Assembly (NCBI RefSeq): GCF_024139115.2
Contig: NC_085140.1
Location: 457,608,248 to 457,672,247, forward strand
Direction of reading: 5' to 3'
Source of the DNA: Armigeres subalbatus
Lineage: Eukaryota; Arthropoda; Insecta; Diptera; Culicidae
DNA: 64,000 nucleotides
The notes beneath the pieces were generated by a model. It saw only the letters and a list, made by a program, of their open reading frames with translations. It made no database searches and had not been told where the DNA came from. This document shows, piece after piece, positions 1 to 9,218 of the stretch (within the stretch, counting starts at the first letter, position 1; each line of letters opens with the position of its first letter). The position numbers were made by a program, and so were the translations under genes.

Positions 1-110
1 CAAACTGAGGACTCGGTAAAATGTTGAACTTTTTACTGAGTGGACTACCGAGAGCTCAGCTGTTGAGAAATCGGTAATTCGTTTACCGAGCCCGTCAATT
101 TAAATTAAGT
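1..110. repeat. Edge of a MITE-like repeat with CTCGGTAAA/TTTACCGAG motifs
   Basis: The window opens inside a repeat with several inverted CTCGGTAAA / TTTACCGAG motifs. One of them forms a hairpin, CGGTAA-TTCG-TTACCG, near 80-98. This looks like the subterminal part of a foldback element cut by the window edge. No target duplication can be seen because the left half is missing. Confidence 0.35.
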
Positions 111-738
111 GTGCAGCGAGCTATAATTCAGTATTCTAAATCTGATACTTAATAGACTTATATAAAACAAGAATTTAAAAACAGTAGACATGGATAGGGC
201 TGCCATATTTCAATCAATCAAGAAATGTGAATAAATGAGAAAATACAGAAGTTTGAAACTGTAGTCACCCAATTCCTCATATCCCCAGTGTTCATCGGCT
301 TTATCGGGCGATAAAAAATCAGTCATTAAAATCAAGGTCATAAAATTTTTTTCTGTTATGAGAGTTTTAATTTATTTAAGTTTGAAATGAACATGAATAT
401 GAACATTTTTCTAAATATAACCCAATTTGCAACAGATTCGGAGTGCTTTGCTTAAAAGACATTCGTTCAGAATGTATAGTAAGATCCCAACCCAAATTTC
501 ACGGGAATGGCGTATTATTGATGGATTCTTGAGCTGCAATCAGCATTGTTCGGCTAATAAGTTATAGTAGCTGGGGAAAACATGAAACATGATGAAAGTA
601 AACGCCACTTAAAATAACAAGCAGAAAAAATGCGTTTTTAACATACTCTCGGAAAACCAGGAACATTTCCGGCACCGTAGTACCGGCCGTAGACCGATCA
701 AGATTTAGAATGAGGACAGATGAAGAAGTATTTGCGTC
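111..738. other. AT-rich sequence, no feature recognised
   Basis: Apart from short open frames on the minus strand I see no coding signature, RNA gene or repeat structure here. The right edge is the first copy of the 22-bp repeat that flanks the next element. Confidence 0.4.
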
Positions 739-760
739 CAATAGTCCCGATTTTACCATA

Positions 761-1609
761 TACGGCAAACTAGAAGTGAAGAATTTCGTGTCAAATATAT
801 CATAGTGTACAGTGTTTCATCGTCCTTCCTGTTCAGAGCATTTACGACCCTGGATTGTGAAACGCACTTTAAGGATTCAATACTTATCCTGGCGTGAACT
901 AGAAGCAAGATGCGCTTTCTTTCCTTCTTCTTGGAGAAGAATTGGATGTCTGGACATATCACTGTAATGTGTGCGGACCTGAATCATTTTATTTGCGGCA
1001 GGCACAGCAACAGCCACAAGCAGCCTGGACACTAACTGCTACCAGAACTTTCACAACAACGAACCCCACAAGAACCTTGTAGCTGCCAATTCGCCACAGT
1101 TTCGAATGAAGCAAAGGCAGCAGCGCATTGAATGATGTCATACCTCGAATATTCCTGATGTGTCTTGTCCAAAACTGGAGCAATTTTGACAGTGGCTGAA
1201 ATGGTGAGCACGTTCCAATTTCCTTTACCTCTTTATCTCTCGTAACTTAAAAATTGAACATTAAATACGTACAGGGCATCGTTTGCTTCTATTGCCGCGG
1301 ATATTGTGGGAGTCCCAGGTATCCGGTTCACGCTTTAGTTAGCAACGGTGGCTCTTCTCGACCTTCTATTCCCCGAGTAGTTAGTACGAATAAGGGCGTC
1401 CTTGTGAAGTTTTGCTGTACCTGTTATGAACAACTAGCACATCCCATTCCCTGCACATTCTGAAGAAACCTTTCTTGCTTCAGAAGTGAATCCTTTTTGT
1501 AGTACTAGTCTTCGTAACAATAAGGGCACCATTACGGAGCATGAGATATGATCAAATTATTCGTAGTACTACTTCACCAACGCCCCCAGCTGGGTGAGGG
1601 GTAGAGGAT

Positions 1610-1641
<32 letters not shown>
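761..1641 (+). mobile_element. 881-bp retroposon with (AC)n tail between 22-bp direct repeats
   Basis: An identical 22-bp sequence starting CAATAGTCCCGA occurs at 739-760 and 1642-1663. Between them lies an 881-bp segment ending in about 16 AC dinucleotides (1611-1643). Long direct repeats beside a simple-sequence tail are the signature of target-primed reverse transcription, so I read this as a 5'-truncated LINE or SINE-like retroposon in plus orientation. No protein domain is recognisable, so the family is unknown. The AC run may have expanded after insertion. Confidence 0.6.

Positions 1642-1643
<2 letters not shown>
1611..1643 (+). repeat. (AC)n microsatellite
   Basis: About sixteen AC dinucleotides form the tail of the preceding retroposon and run into its second target duplication. 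Confidence 0.9.
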
Positions 1644-1645
<2 letters not shown>

Positions 1646-1663
1646 AGTCCCGATTTTACCATA

Positions 1664-2400
1664 ATCGGATAACTTTGCATATTTATGCTTATTTGAAATT
1701 CGACAATGTTTCACATAGTTAACCTTTTCGACTAACCCATGTATATGTGTTTTAATAATATTATTGAATTGTAGATTTATATCGTGCGACATAAATTATA
1801 ATATCCTGCAATTCTCATACTGGATTGATTTTCCGAAAGCTTCTTCTGTAGAAATGTGGTCCCAACTCGTTGGAATGTTCTTTTGCATTTGGTAACCCTA
1901 TACCTAAGATTGGTAAACCAATATGGCCATATATTGAACAACATTTTTTCAATTTTCTAAGAATTATATTGCAGTTTATAGGAGGCGCTTGGAAAATAGA
2001 AATCTAAAATCTTCATGTTCACCATAAATTAAAGAGTGCACGACAAAATTTACAGATATTCATACATTTTACCGATATGATGATTGTAAACATTCATTAG
2101 CTTTTCTTCTTATCATAAACTAAGGCAGACATTACAAATGCACCTTTCATGCATTTTTATCTAACATATGATCTGTAAGGTTTCAAAGTTGTAACAATCA
2201 TGGCATCTACAGAAATGTATTTGATTTTTACAATCGTTATAAATAAGTTATAAAAATGTCCCTGAAATATATCAAATGCAACTTGAAAGAGTTTTATATT
2301 GACTCCACCTCTTGCGCTTTTTTCGTTTTACATGAGTTATAAAGAAGTGATATTATCAAATACCAGGCATCCAAATTTGTCATATATAGATTTGGTAGCC
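1664..2400. other. AT-rich sequence, nothing recognised
   Basis: There is no long open frame, inverted repeat or known element end. If the upstream retroposon is removed, this sequence is contiguous with 111-760. Confidence 0.4.
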
Positions 2401-2844
2401 TTATTTATGATTAACCGTGTTGCTTGGGAAATAATAGCCTTTTGGTTACTCGTATAGGCCTCAAAGCCTATACTCCAGGGAATTCTTTGATGACCTGAAA
2501 CTGAACAGCTATTGAAGACATATTCAATTTGATTATATGGATCAAACAGGACATGAACCAGTTTTAAAAGAGATATCAGCCCTTTGGTTATGTAGATCTA
2601 TAGGTCTTGGTTACGCGTGTAGACTCCAGGAAAATCTTGGATGACCTGTAATTGAACACTTGCTGTAGACAAATGTAGAATATGCTAAAAAGCTACTTAG
2701 TTCTTTGAGTTTCTTGGAGTGCCTTCTATGAGGTTTACTTTTACATAGATGACAATATTGCTTAACCTTCCTAATGCATTGAAATCTATTTTGGCCCAGG
2801 GATTTAAAAACGTTGCAGTTTTGTAACGAAATGAGGGGGAAGGG

Positions 2845-3145
2845 CCGTTTGGCCGAATACCGTACGGTCGAATGCCACTAGGCCGAAAGATGTTTGGCCA
2901 AATGTACCAGAACATTAGGCCGAAAGTCATTTGGTCGGAAGGTCATATAACCGAATAGGTCATTTGGCCGAATATGACATTATGCCGAATAAGATTAGGC
3001 CGAAACTCATCTGGCCGAGAAAGTCATTTGGTCGAAAGGGTCATTAGGGCGAAATGGTCATTTTGCCGAAAGGGTCATTTGTCCGAATAGGACATTTGGC
3101 CGAATAGGACATTTGGCCGAATAGGACATTTGACCGAATAGGTCA
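2845..3145 (+). repeat. Degenerate GGCCGAAT minisatellite
   Basis: About 300 bp of short repeats have a core like ATTTGGCCGAAT. Three near-perfect 17-bp units (ataggacatttggccga) lie at about 3090-3140 and the rest are degenerate. Traces of the same motif appear near 15738-15790 and 23340-23380, so it is a dispersed family. Confidence 0.75.
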
Positions 3146-3149
3146 TTCG

Positions 3150-3290
3150 AACAGAGAGAGAAATTAGAAATGAGATGAGAAACGTCTCACTACTCACTCT
3201 TCATTTTTCTCATCTCACTGTAAAAAGCGAGAAGCGAAAAATTAGTAGTGAGACGTCTCACTACTAATTTTTCGCTTCTCAAAAATACTA
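3150..3290. repeat. GAGAAGTGAGA-type repeat with a perfect 52-bp palindrome
   Basis: This is a block of the GTGAGAA/TTCTCAC degenerate repeat that recurs across the window. Positions 3229-3280 form a perfect 52-bp palindrome with two 26-bp arms and no spacer, centred on GAC|GTC at 3254/3255. It could extrude as a cruciform, or it may be a head-to-head join of two repeat tracts. Confidence 0.8.
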
Positions 3291-3428
3291 TTTTCCATTG
3301 TATACCAGAAAATCACCGATACCGTTAGGCGGATTAATCAGGGTTTTTCCAAAATAATTTCTGACTACACCACTGCAAATACAATAAAACATATTTTTTT
3401 CGTAATTTAATAGCAGATTTGATTTTTT

Positions 3429-3515
3429 TTTCTAGTGATTCGATTATCCGGAGGATTCGATTATCCGGAGTGAAAAAAAAATCGATACTCCGGATAATCG
3501 AGTCCGACCTGTACA
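3429..3515. repeat. TIR-like inverted repeats (CGATTATCCGGAG)
   Basis: Two direct copies of gattcgattatccgga are followed, after an A-run, by the inverted ctccggataatcgagtc. The sequence resembles the CAG..CTCGATTATCCGG ends of pogo/Tigger-like elements, but there is no transposase or clear TA duplication. It may be a solo terminal remnant. Confidence 0.4.
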
Positions 3516-4293
3516 TAACCAAAGGGCAGATATCTCTTTCAAAACTGGTTCATGTCCTCTTTGATTCATATAACCAAATTGAATATGTCTTCAACAGCTG
3601 TTCAGTTTCAGGTCATCAAGGAATCCCCTGGAGTATAGGCCCTGAAGTCTACACGCGTAACCAAAGGGTTTTATCTTTTTTTAATGGTTCATGCCCTATT
3701 TCATCCAGGAAACAAAATTGGATTCGCCTTCAATAACTTTCCGTTTCAGGTCATCTAAGAATTACCTGAAGTATAGGCGTTAAGGTTTTTTTTTAAATGG
3801 CTCATGTCCCACATTGGAACAACTCAGAAAAAAGACGGTCAAAACCTCATTGTGGCGTTTAATACAGATTTAGATCCATGATTTGTTCATAGAATGTGTT
3901 CAAAAAGCTGCCTGACCGTGAAATCCACTATTATGGTTCAATGCATACCCGAGCAAAAAAAAAATTTTCAACAATTTTTTTTTGTTCGGGTTTTTGACAA
4001 TGTTTTAGAATATTGTGTTTTGAGAAATTTTGCTGAAGATGCTGTATGTTTTTCTCCTTATTTTAAGTGTTGAATCGTTGTTTTTCGATATTGCAGTCTT
4101 AAATTAATATAAAAATCGATTTTCAATATTTCGAAACTAAATATACAACGTTTTGACCCGTTTTGTATCACAAAACATTGAATAGCACTGACATACGCTA
4201 ATCTGAAGATAATATGGCCTTTTTTATTGACATTTCTATCAAATGGAACACATTTATCGGAAAAATAGGTCAATTTCATGAAAAAATGTCACC

Positions 4294-5348
4294 CTTATTG
4301 GCATATTTTGGCAGCTAGATTTACGTTATTCAGAAAGCTAATTTTATATAGAAGAAGTCAGTGGCTAAAGCTCAGTTGGGTCTGATGAGGCTCATTGATT
4401 TTTGTTCCAATTCTTAAAGCGCTATTTTAGAAAAAAATAGGTTTTGTTTCACCTGTATCCAATTTGTACTAAAAATAGTAGTAAAAAAATGCTATAGCTC
4501 CCGCTCACAAAGAGCATTCTCCTGCCCTGAAGATCTGGAAGATAGAAATATGCGCTCAAACATGATAAGTAAGTAAAATATAAGCATACTGATGTTCTTG
4601 TTTCAATTTAATTAGCCTTTAATTGATTATTAAGCAGTTATTTCCGCATTATCGATTAACGGCAAGGTGCAAGTATCTTAACCAATAAGGTATTATACGG
4701 GTACAGTACCGATTTTTGGCCATATCTACATATTCGAGCATTTTTTTAAAATATTTAAGAAGTTTTGGCGGTGTTTTAGCTCTCATAAAGATACACTTAT
4801 TATTTAGCCAAATTTACTTCTAAAATCAATCGATTTTGTTTGAAAACAATGTTTTTCAAAAGTTGGCTAAATTAGGCACTGAATTATAAGCAAAGGGTAC
4901 GCTCACCCTACTTATAGAAATAATAAATAGATCCACAATAAGGCCAATGAAATGAGTATATGATGAGAAAGAGAAATATTTATCGAAAACTACACTATAA
5001 AAATTGGAACAAAAATCAGTGAGCCTCATCAGACCCAACTTAGCTTTAGCCATTGACTTCTTTCATACAAAATCAGCTTTTAGAATACCGTCGTGCGGAG
5101 CTTCTTTTGAAAAATCAGGGGCTACTTTGGACATTTTAAAACAAGAATTATAACGAAAATTACTATGAAATTGTCATTATCAGCAATCGGGTGTCTTGTT
5201 GATAGTTGGACGGCACCTTTCTGTTACAAGTTTGGTATTTTTTCCGTTTAGTTTTTTCAAAAAATTAAAAATCCAAAGTAGCCCCCGGAATCAAAAGAAG
5301 CCCCGCACGACGGTAACGGAAATCTAGCTGCCAAAATGTGCCTATAAG
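4294..5348. mobile_element. Inner foldback unit containing smaller inverted-repeat elements
   Basis: Its ends are the inverted pair ttggcatattttggcagctagattt (about 4298-4322) and its reverse complement (about 5322-5346). Inside, about 4317-4430 pairs with about 4985-5095 (gacccaact / agttgggtc and flanks). A compact unit at about 5085-5319 begins and ends with the inverted sequence taccgtcgtgcggagctt, followed by tactttgga. At least three palindromic units are therefore stacked here. Confidence 0.6.
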
Positions 5349-6651
5349 GTACACCGGGGCAAGTTGAAATGCGGGGTAAGTTGAAACGGAAGCTGTAATT
5401 TAGATCAGCAATGACCGAATGCCCTGATTATTTTTTTCAACAAATTACTCCCCTAAACGCACCTTCTGGCTGCCATTCCCGTAAGATTGCAGCTACTAAA
5501 AGCAATCCCTGCCATTGTTTATTTTTCACCCTTTGCGAAATTCGAACCAACTTTTTGACGTGCCAATGAATCAGGTCCCAAAATGATGGTTGGAAGTGTT
5601 TTTTCATCAAATTTTCACGGTAGGTAATCATTCAATGCTGAATAATCATAATGATTATGAAAAATCGATGAAAGATACGTTTTAATTTTTGTATTTTGGT
5701 AGTTTGATATTGCTCCGCATTTTCAACCCATCGGGGCAAATAGAAATGCGTGGTACGGGGCAAGTTGAACCAACGATTCAAAACGTCACCCTCGCAATTA
5801 AAGTTTCCAGAATTCAATATGGTCCGTAAATACATTCGGAAAACAAAAATTAATAGAAAGGTCCAAAACTCTAAAAAATAATTTAATAAATTTCTGCCCT
5901 CTCGTGAATGCATCTCCACTGAAAAATAGAATAAAAAGGGAACATGTTAAGCTGCACGGTCTAGTTTTGTAAATCATAGAGCATGTAAACATTTCGTTAA
6001 CTCCACCTTTCACTTCCCCAGCCCCCCTTTCACCAATCGAGGGTTTATGAGAGATACGCTGGTTAATTAATGTGAATTTATGAAGAAGTCACAGCCGAAT
6101 TAATCAAGCGTATAATTCAAAGAAAAGAGTATAGAGTATCAACATTTGGAATGTGACTTTTATGCGAGTAAATATCAAGATGAGACAAGTGGGATTTGAT
6201 TTTCAAATTTCTAGAACAAAGCTTACTATTTTATCAGGGTTTTAGGAGACAATTCTAAGCTAATTTCTGAAAGATAATCAAAATCGTCAAAAATATACAT
6301 GGGACTCTTATGCGAATCTTGGCAGTATAGTCACCTTTAGAACCTCGTGTATCTTGAGTTGATATGGTTTGTTTTTGATACGGTACAGTTAGCTTATGTC
6401 TGTATACGGCGCAGTGTTTCAACTTACCCCGATATGTGGGGCAAGTTGAGACGGAGCATATAACAAAATAATTTTAGTATGCAAAATATTTATAATAAAG
6501 TTTGGTAAGGTTGCTTATTTTTTATGTATAATCTTTGGTTCGAACTAGTAAACACCGCAAACGGATTCAAAATTTATCAAATGGTGATTTGTTTACAGCA
6601 CTTCAAAGTTCAACTTTGAAAAAACCGTTTCAACTTGCCCCGGTGTACCTT
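5348..6651. mobile_element. 1.3-kb element with TIR GGTACACCGGGGCAAGTTGA
   Basis: The terminal inverted repeats ggtacaccggggcaagttga (5348) and tcaacttgccccggtgtacc (ending about 6650) bound a 1.3-kb AT-rich segment. The core motif GGGGCAAGTTGAA recurs internally near 5753-5770 and, inverted, near 6412-6450, as in elements with subterminal repeats. No transposase is recognisable and no convincing target duplication is seen. Confidence 0.65.
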
Positions 6652-7159
6652 AAGGCTGATATTTAATCAAGAAAATAGCCTATTTTTATTAATAAAACCG
6701 TTCTATTTGACTTAAATTCCAATCAGAAAGACCATATTATCTGAAAAAGATCGTATATTAGTGCCATTTTATTTTATTGTTTATATAAAACGTGTTGATA
6801 TGTTGTATACTTATTTTAAAAATGCTGAAAATCGATTTTTATTTGAGTTCTGGACTGCAGTATCGAAAAACAACGATTCAACCTTTAAAATTAGGAAGAA
6901 AACATACAGTATCTTTAGCAAAGTTTCTCAAAACACAATATTCTAAAACATTGTCAAAAACCCGAACAAAAAAAAATTGAGGAAATTTTTTTTTTTGCTC
7001 GGGTGTTGCATTAAAACATAATAGTGGATTTCACGCTCCAGATCTTGTCGGGCAGCTTTTTGAACACATTCTATGGAAAAATCATGGATCTAAATCTGTA
7101 TTAAACGCCACAATGAGGTTTTGACCGTCTTTTTTCTGAGTTATTCCAATTTGTGTCCT

Positions 7160-7390
7160 GTTCGGTCTAGTGAGCCAAATTGAATACCTTTTCGATAGCC
7201 GTTCCATTTCAGCTCATTCAAGAGTTCCCTAGAGTAAAGAACTTGGGATCGAAACGAGTAACCAAAGGAATATTTTCTCTATTTGGAAATGGTACATGCC
7301 CTTTTCAATCCATAGAAAAAAATAGGATTCGCCTTCAATAACTGTTCCGTCCTAGGTTATCCAAGAATTGCATGTAGTAGGGGGAGATCC
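7160..7390 (+). repeat. Two more ~125-bp repeat units
   Basis: These are plus-strand copies of the unit described at 2410-3790 (accaaagga, ggtacatgccc, ggattcgccttcaataact, tccaagaat). They lie outside the right foldback arm, mirroring the units outside the left arm. Confidence 0.55.
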
Positions 7391-8140
7391 CCCAGTGGTG
7401 GACACATAAGCCATTCAACGAAAATCTCACTAACTATACGGATTATGTTAACTGGTATAGCCTATACACAAAATATGATCATTGATGATTCGTATAAACT
7501 ATAAATGAGCATTTGAACACGTTTTGCGGCGATGTATTTTAGTGATGAATGATGGTGGAAAATTTCACCGTTCAGAAAAGCGTACCCTAGTACCGGACAC
7601 TATTGCATCATGTTTAAATATCACCAAGTTGCTATTATATGAGTAGAGACATTATTTAGAATGGCCATATTTTTCACTTGCTTGCAGTTGTGGATATTAA
7701 AAAGTGTTAGTAGAGCTTATTCGACTCTCCAGCTAAATTTCTTACATCCTATTCCAAATTCCCACTTTTTCCAATGCCATCTTCAAATTTTCGTTCTACT
7801 TATTTCTGTGGTTTGCTTATACCTTAGTAAGACGAATCAATTGAATTCAAGTAAGTTTAACAAAACAAATGTAAACATGACTATTTGCTTAAATAAGAAT
7901 CTCACTGTCCGGACAGCTGGGGGACAGCTGCCGGATTGATGAAATTTATTTTGCACCACAATTATGTGATAGGGTGGGTTTACCAATTGTCGCCATATAT
8001 AAGAACAACTATTTTTTAAAAAATAAGTAAAAGGCATGCGGGTGGACTTTATACATCAAACGAAAGGTTTTACTTCCTGCTCCTTGGAACAGCTGTGAAA
8101 ACCACAATAAAATTTGTTATTATCCTCAAAATTGATTAAT
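7391..8140. other. Unassigned AT-rich sequence
   Basis: There are no repeats or domains I can support. A short open frame at 7661-7939 has no recognisable motif. Confidence 0.35.
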
Positions 8141-8149
8141 CCATAATAG

Positions 8150-8455
8150 GAACGCATGCACCAGTTGTGGCACTATTCTTAATTTGGTTCCTTATTTGGC
8201 AAATCCCATTGTTTTCTTATGGGACTGGCCAAATAGGGACCACTAGTGCGACAACTGGTGCAAAGGACGTCAAAAATTAAGCAAAATCATTTTTACAATT
8301 ATGCTTTGCTTGTTTTGGAGGAAATTAAAGGTGTTATCGTATCATATGAATATGCTTTATCGATATGAACTTGGTTTACGGTGATTTGATTGGCCATTTG
8401 GCATATAAAGCACTAGTGCGACAACTGGTGCTATAGCCACAACTGGTACATCTAG
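8150..8455. repeat. Inverted CACCAGTTGTGGCAC motifs, MITE-like
   Basis: gcaccagttgtggcac (about 8159) and its imperfect inverse agtgcgacaactggtgc (about 8246) bracket a ~110-bp foldback with tttggcaaatccc / gggactggccaaat inside. A further cactagtgcgacaactggtgc lies at about 8411. This probably represents two overlapping MITE remnants. Confidence 0.45.
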
Positions 8456-8569
8456 CCTATATCGTTTCACTACCCACTTCGCACTATTCACTTTCACAGT
8501 GAGAAGTGAGAAGTGAGACATCTTACTTCTTACAAACATTGCCACATGGATGCTAAATGCATGATTTGT

Positions 8570-8639
8570 TATTATTATTATTATCGTCTTTATTAAAGAG
8601 GTTTTCAGCCCTTGGCTGGCTCACATCTGGTATCAGGAC
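8570..8639 (-). mobile_element. 70-bp micro-retroposon (LINE/SINE 3' end) with 10-bp TSD
   Basis: CATGATTTGT occurs at 8560-8569 and again at 8640-8649, flanking a 70-bp insert. Read on the minus strand the insert is the 3' end of a retroposon, with gagccagccaagggctgaaa, a ttaataaagac-like motif and an (AAT)n tail. A second insertion of the same 3' end, 54 bp long with its own 13-bp duplication, lies at 35864-35917. The parent LINE or SINE cannot be identified from so short a piece. Confidence 0.75.
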
Positions 8640-8841
8640 CATGATTTGTGGTGGAACCTTTCACGCCAAGGACGCATATCCTGTGAGAGAAGATTCCAAT
8701 CAATTTAAGTGCGCAAATTTTTGGGGGCTATCATAAATCCAATTTCTGAGAATGCCCTTCACGCAAAAAAATTTTGAATTCCCGTGCAAAATTGATGACG
8801 GGAAATTCCAATCGGATCCCAGATTCGACGGAAAGAAATTT

Positions 8842-9218
8842 TACAAACGCTCAAAATTAAAAAACCAGTTACCGGTCGAGCAATTCATACCCACCACAAT
8901 CCACGAACAAATTTTGCTGCTCCTCAACGGGTAGCAAGCACTTCAGTAAATTCCAATTTTTCCAATGCAAACATCGCTGCTGGTAGACAAAATTTCTCTT
9001 CTCAAAATGAAGTTTATACCCATGTCCCAACGGAAAATAACGGTCATGTTGCCGATTCAGGTGGCATGTCTGCTTCGGATTTTGATTTTTTAACTGAACA
9101 ATTGCATCACATGATTGATGCAATGTTCAAAGCAAATACCATACCTGAGGCTGTTCAGGTTGGTATAAAGTACACACAAAAAATTGTTATCGGACTCCGT
9201 TTTAATGGATCCAAATAA
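8842..9218 (+). pseudogene. Jockey-clade LINE ORF1 (gag-like), C-terminal remnant
   Basis: This frame encodes the tail of a Jockey-type ORF1 protein, including SASDFDFLTEQLHHMIDAMF and QKIVIGLRFNGSK, ending in TAA at 9216-9218. Such C-termini follow the CCHC RNA-binding region in Juan/Jockey ORF1 proteins, which bind the element RNA. The frame cannot be followed upstream of about 8778 because of stops, so the N-terminal part and zinc knuckles are lost or scrambled. The stop overlaps the ORF2 start (ATG at 9205) by 14 nt in a different frame, an arrangement typical of these elements. Confidence 0.7.

Larger units (their letters stand above)
2410..3790. repeat. Large inverted array of ~125-bp units
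   Basis: Units of about 125 bp, recognisable by accaaaggg, ggttcatg, ttcagtttcaggtcatc and gagtataggc, occur twice on the minus strand (about 2440-2690) and twice on the plus strand (about 3512-3790). The two sides are imperfect reverse complements around a centre near 3.05 kb. Further plus-strand units lie at 7160-7390. This is the outermost layer of a nested foldback region. I cannot assign it to a named transposon family. Confidence 0.6.
3795..7145. mobile_element. Foldback element with ~500-bp inverted arms, filled with nested insertions
   Basis: The left arm (about 3795-4293) and right arm (about 6652-7145) are imperfect reverse complements over roughly 500 bp. Shared landmarks are the gacggtcaaaacctcattg stretch, the poly-A/T flanked cccgagc motif, the catactgta/tatcttcagc segment and the gataatatgg segment. 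Two further inverted-repeat units lie between the arms, at 4294-5348 and 5348-6651. No transposase is visible, so these are non-autonomous. Names and order of insertion are inferred from the nesting. Confidence 0.65.

Noticed and set aside
562..768. Possible receptor-like membrane segment on the minus strand
   Set aside because: One short hydrophobic stretch with no supporting exon or motif.
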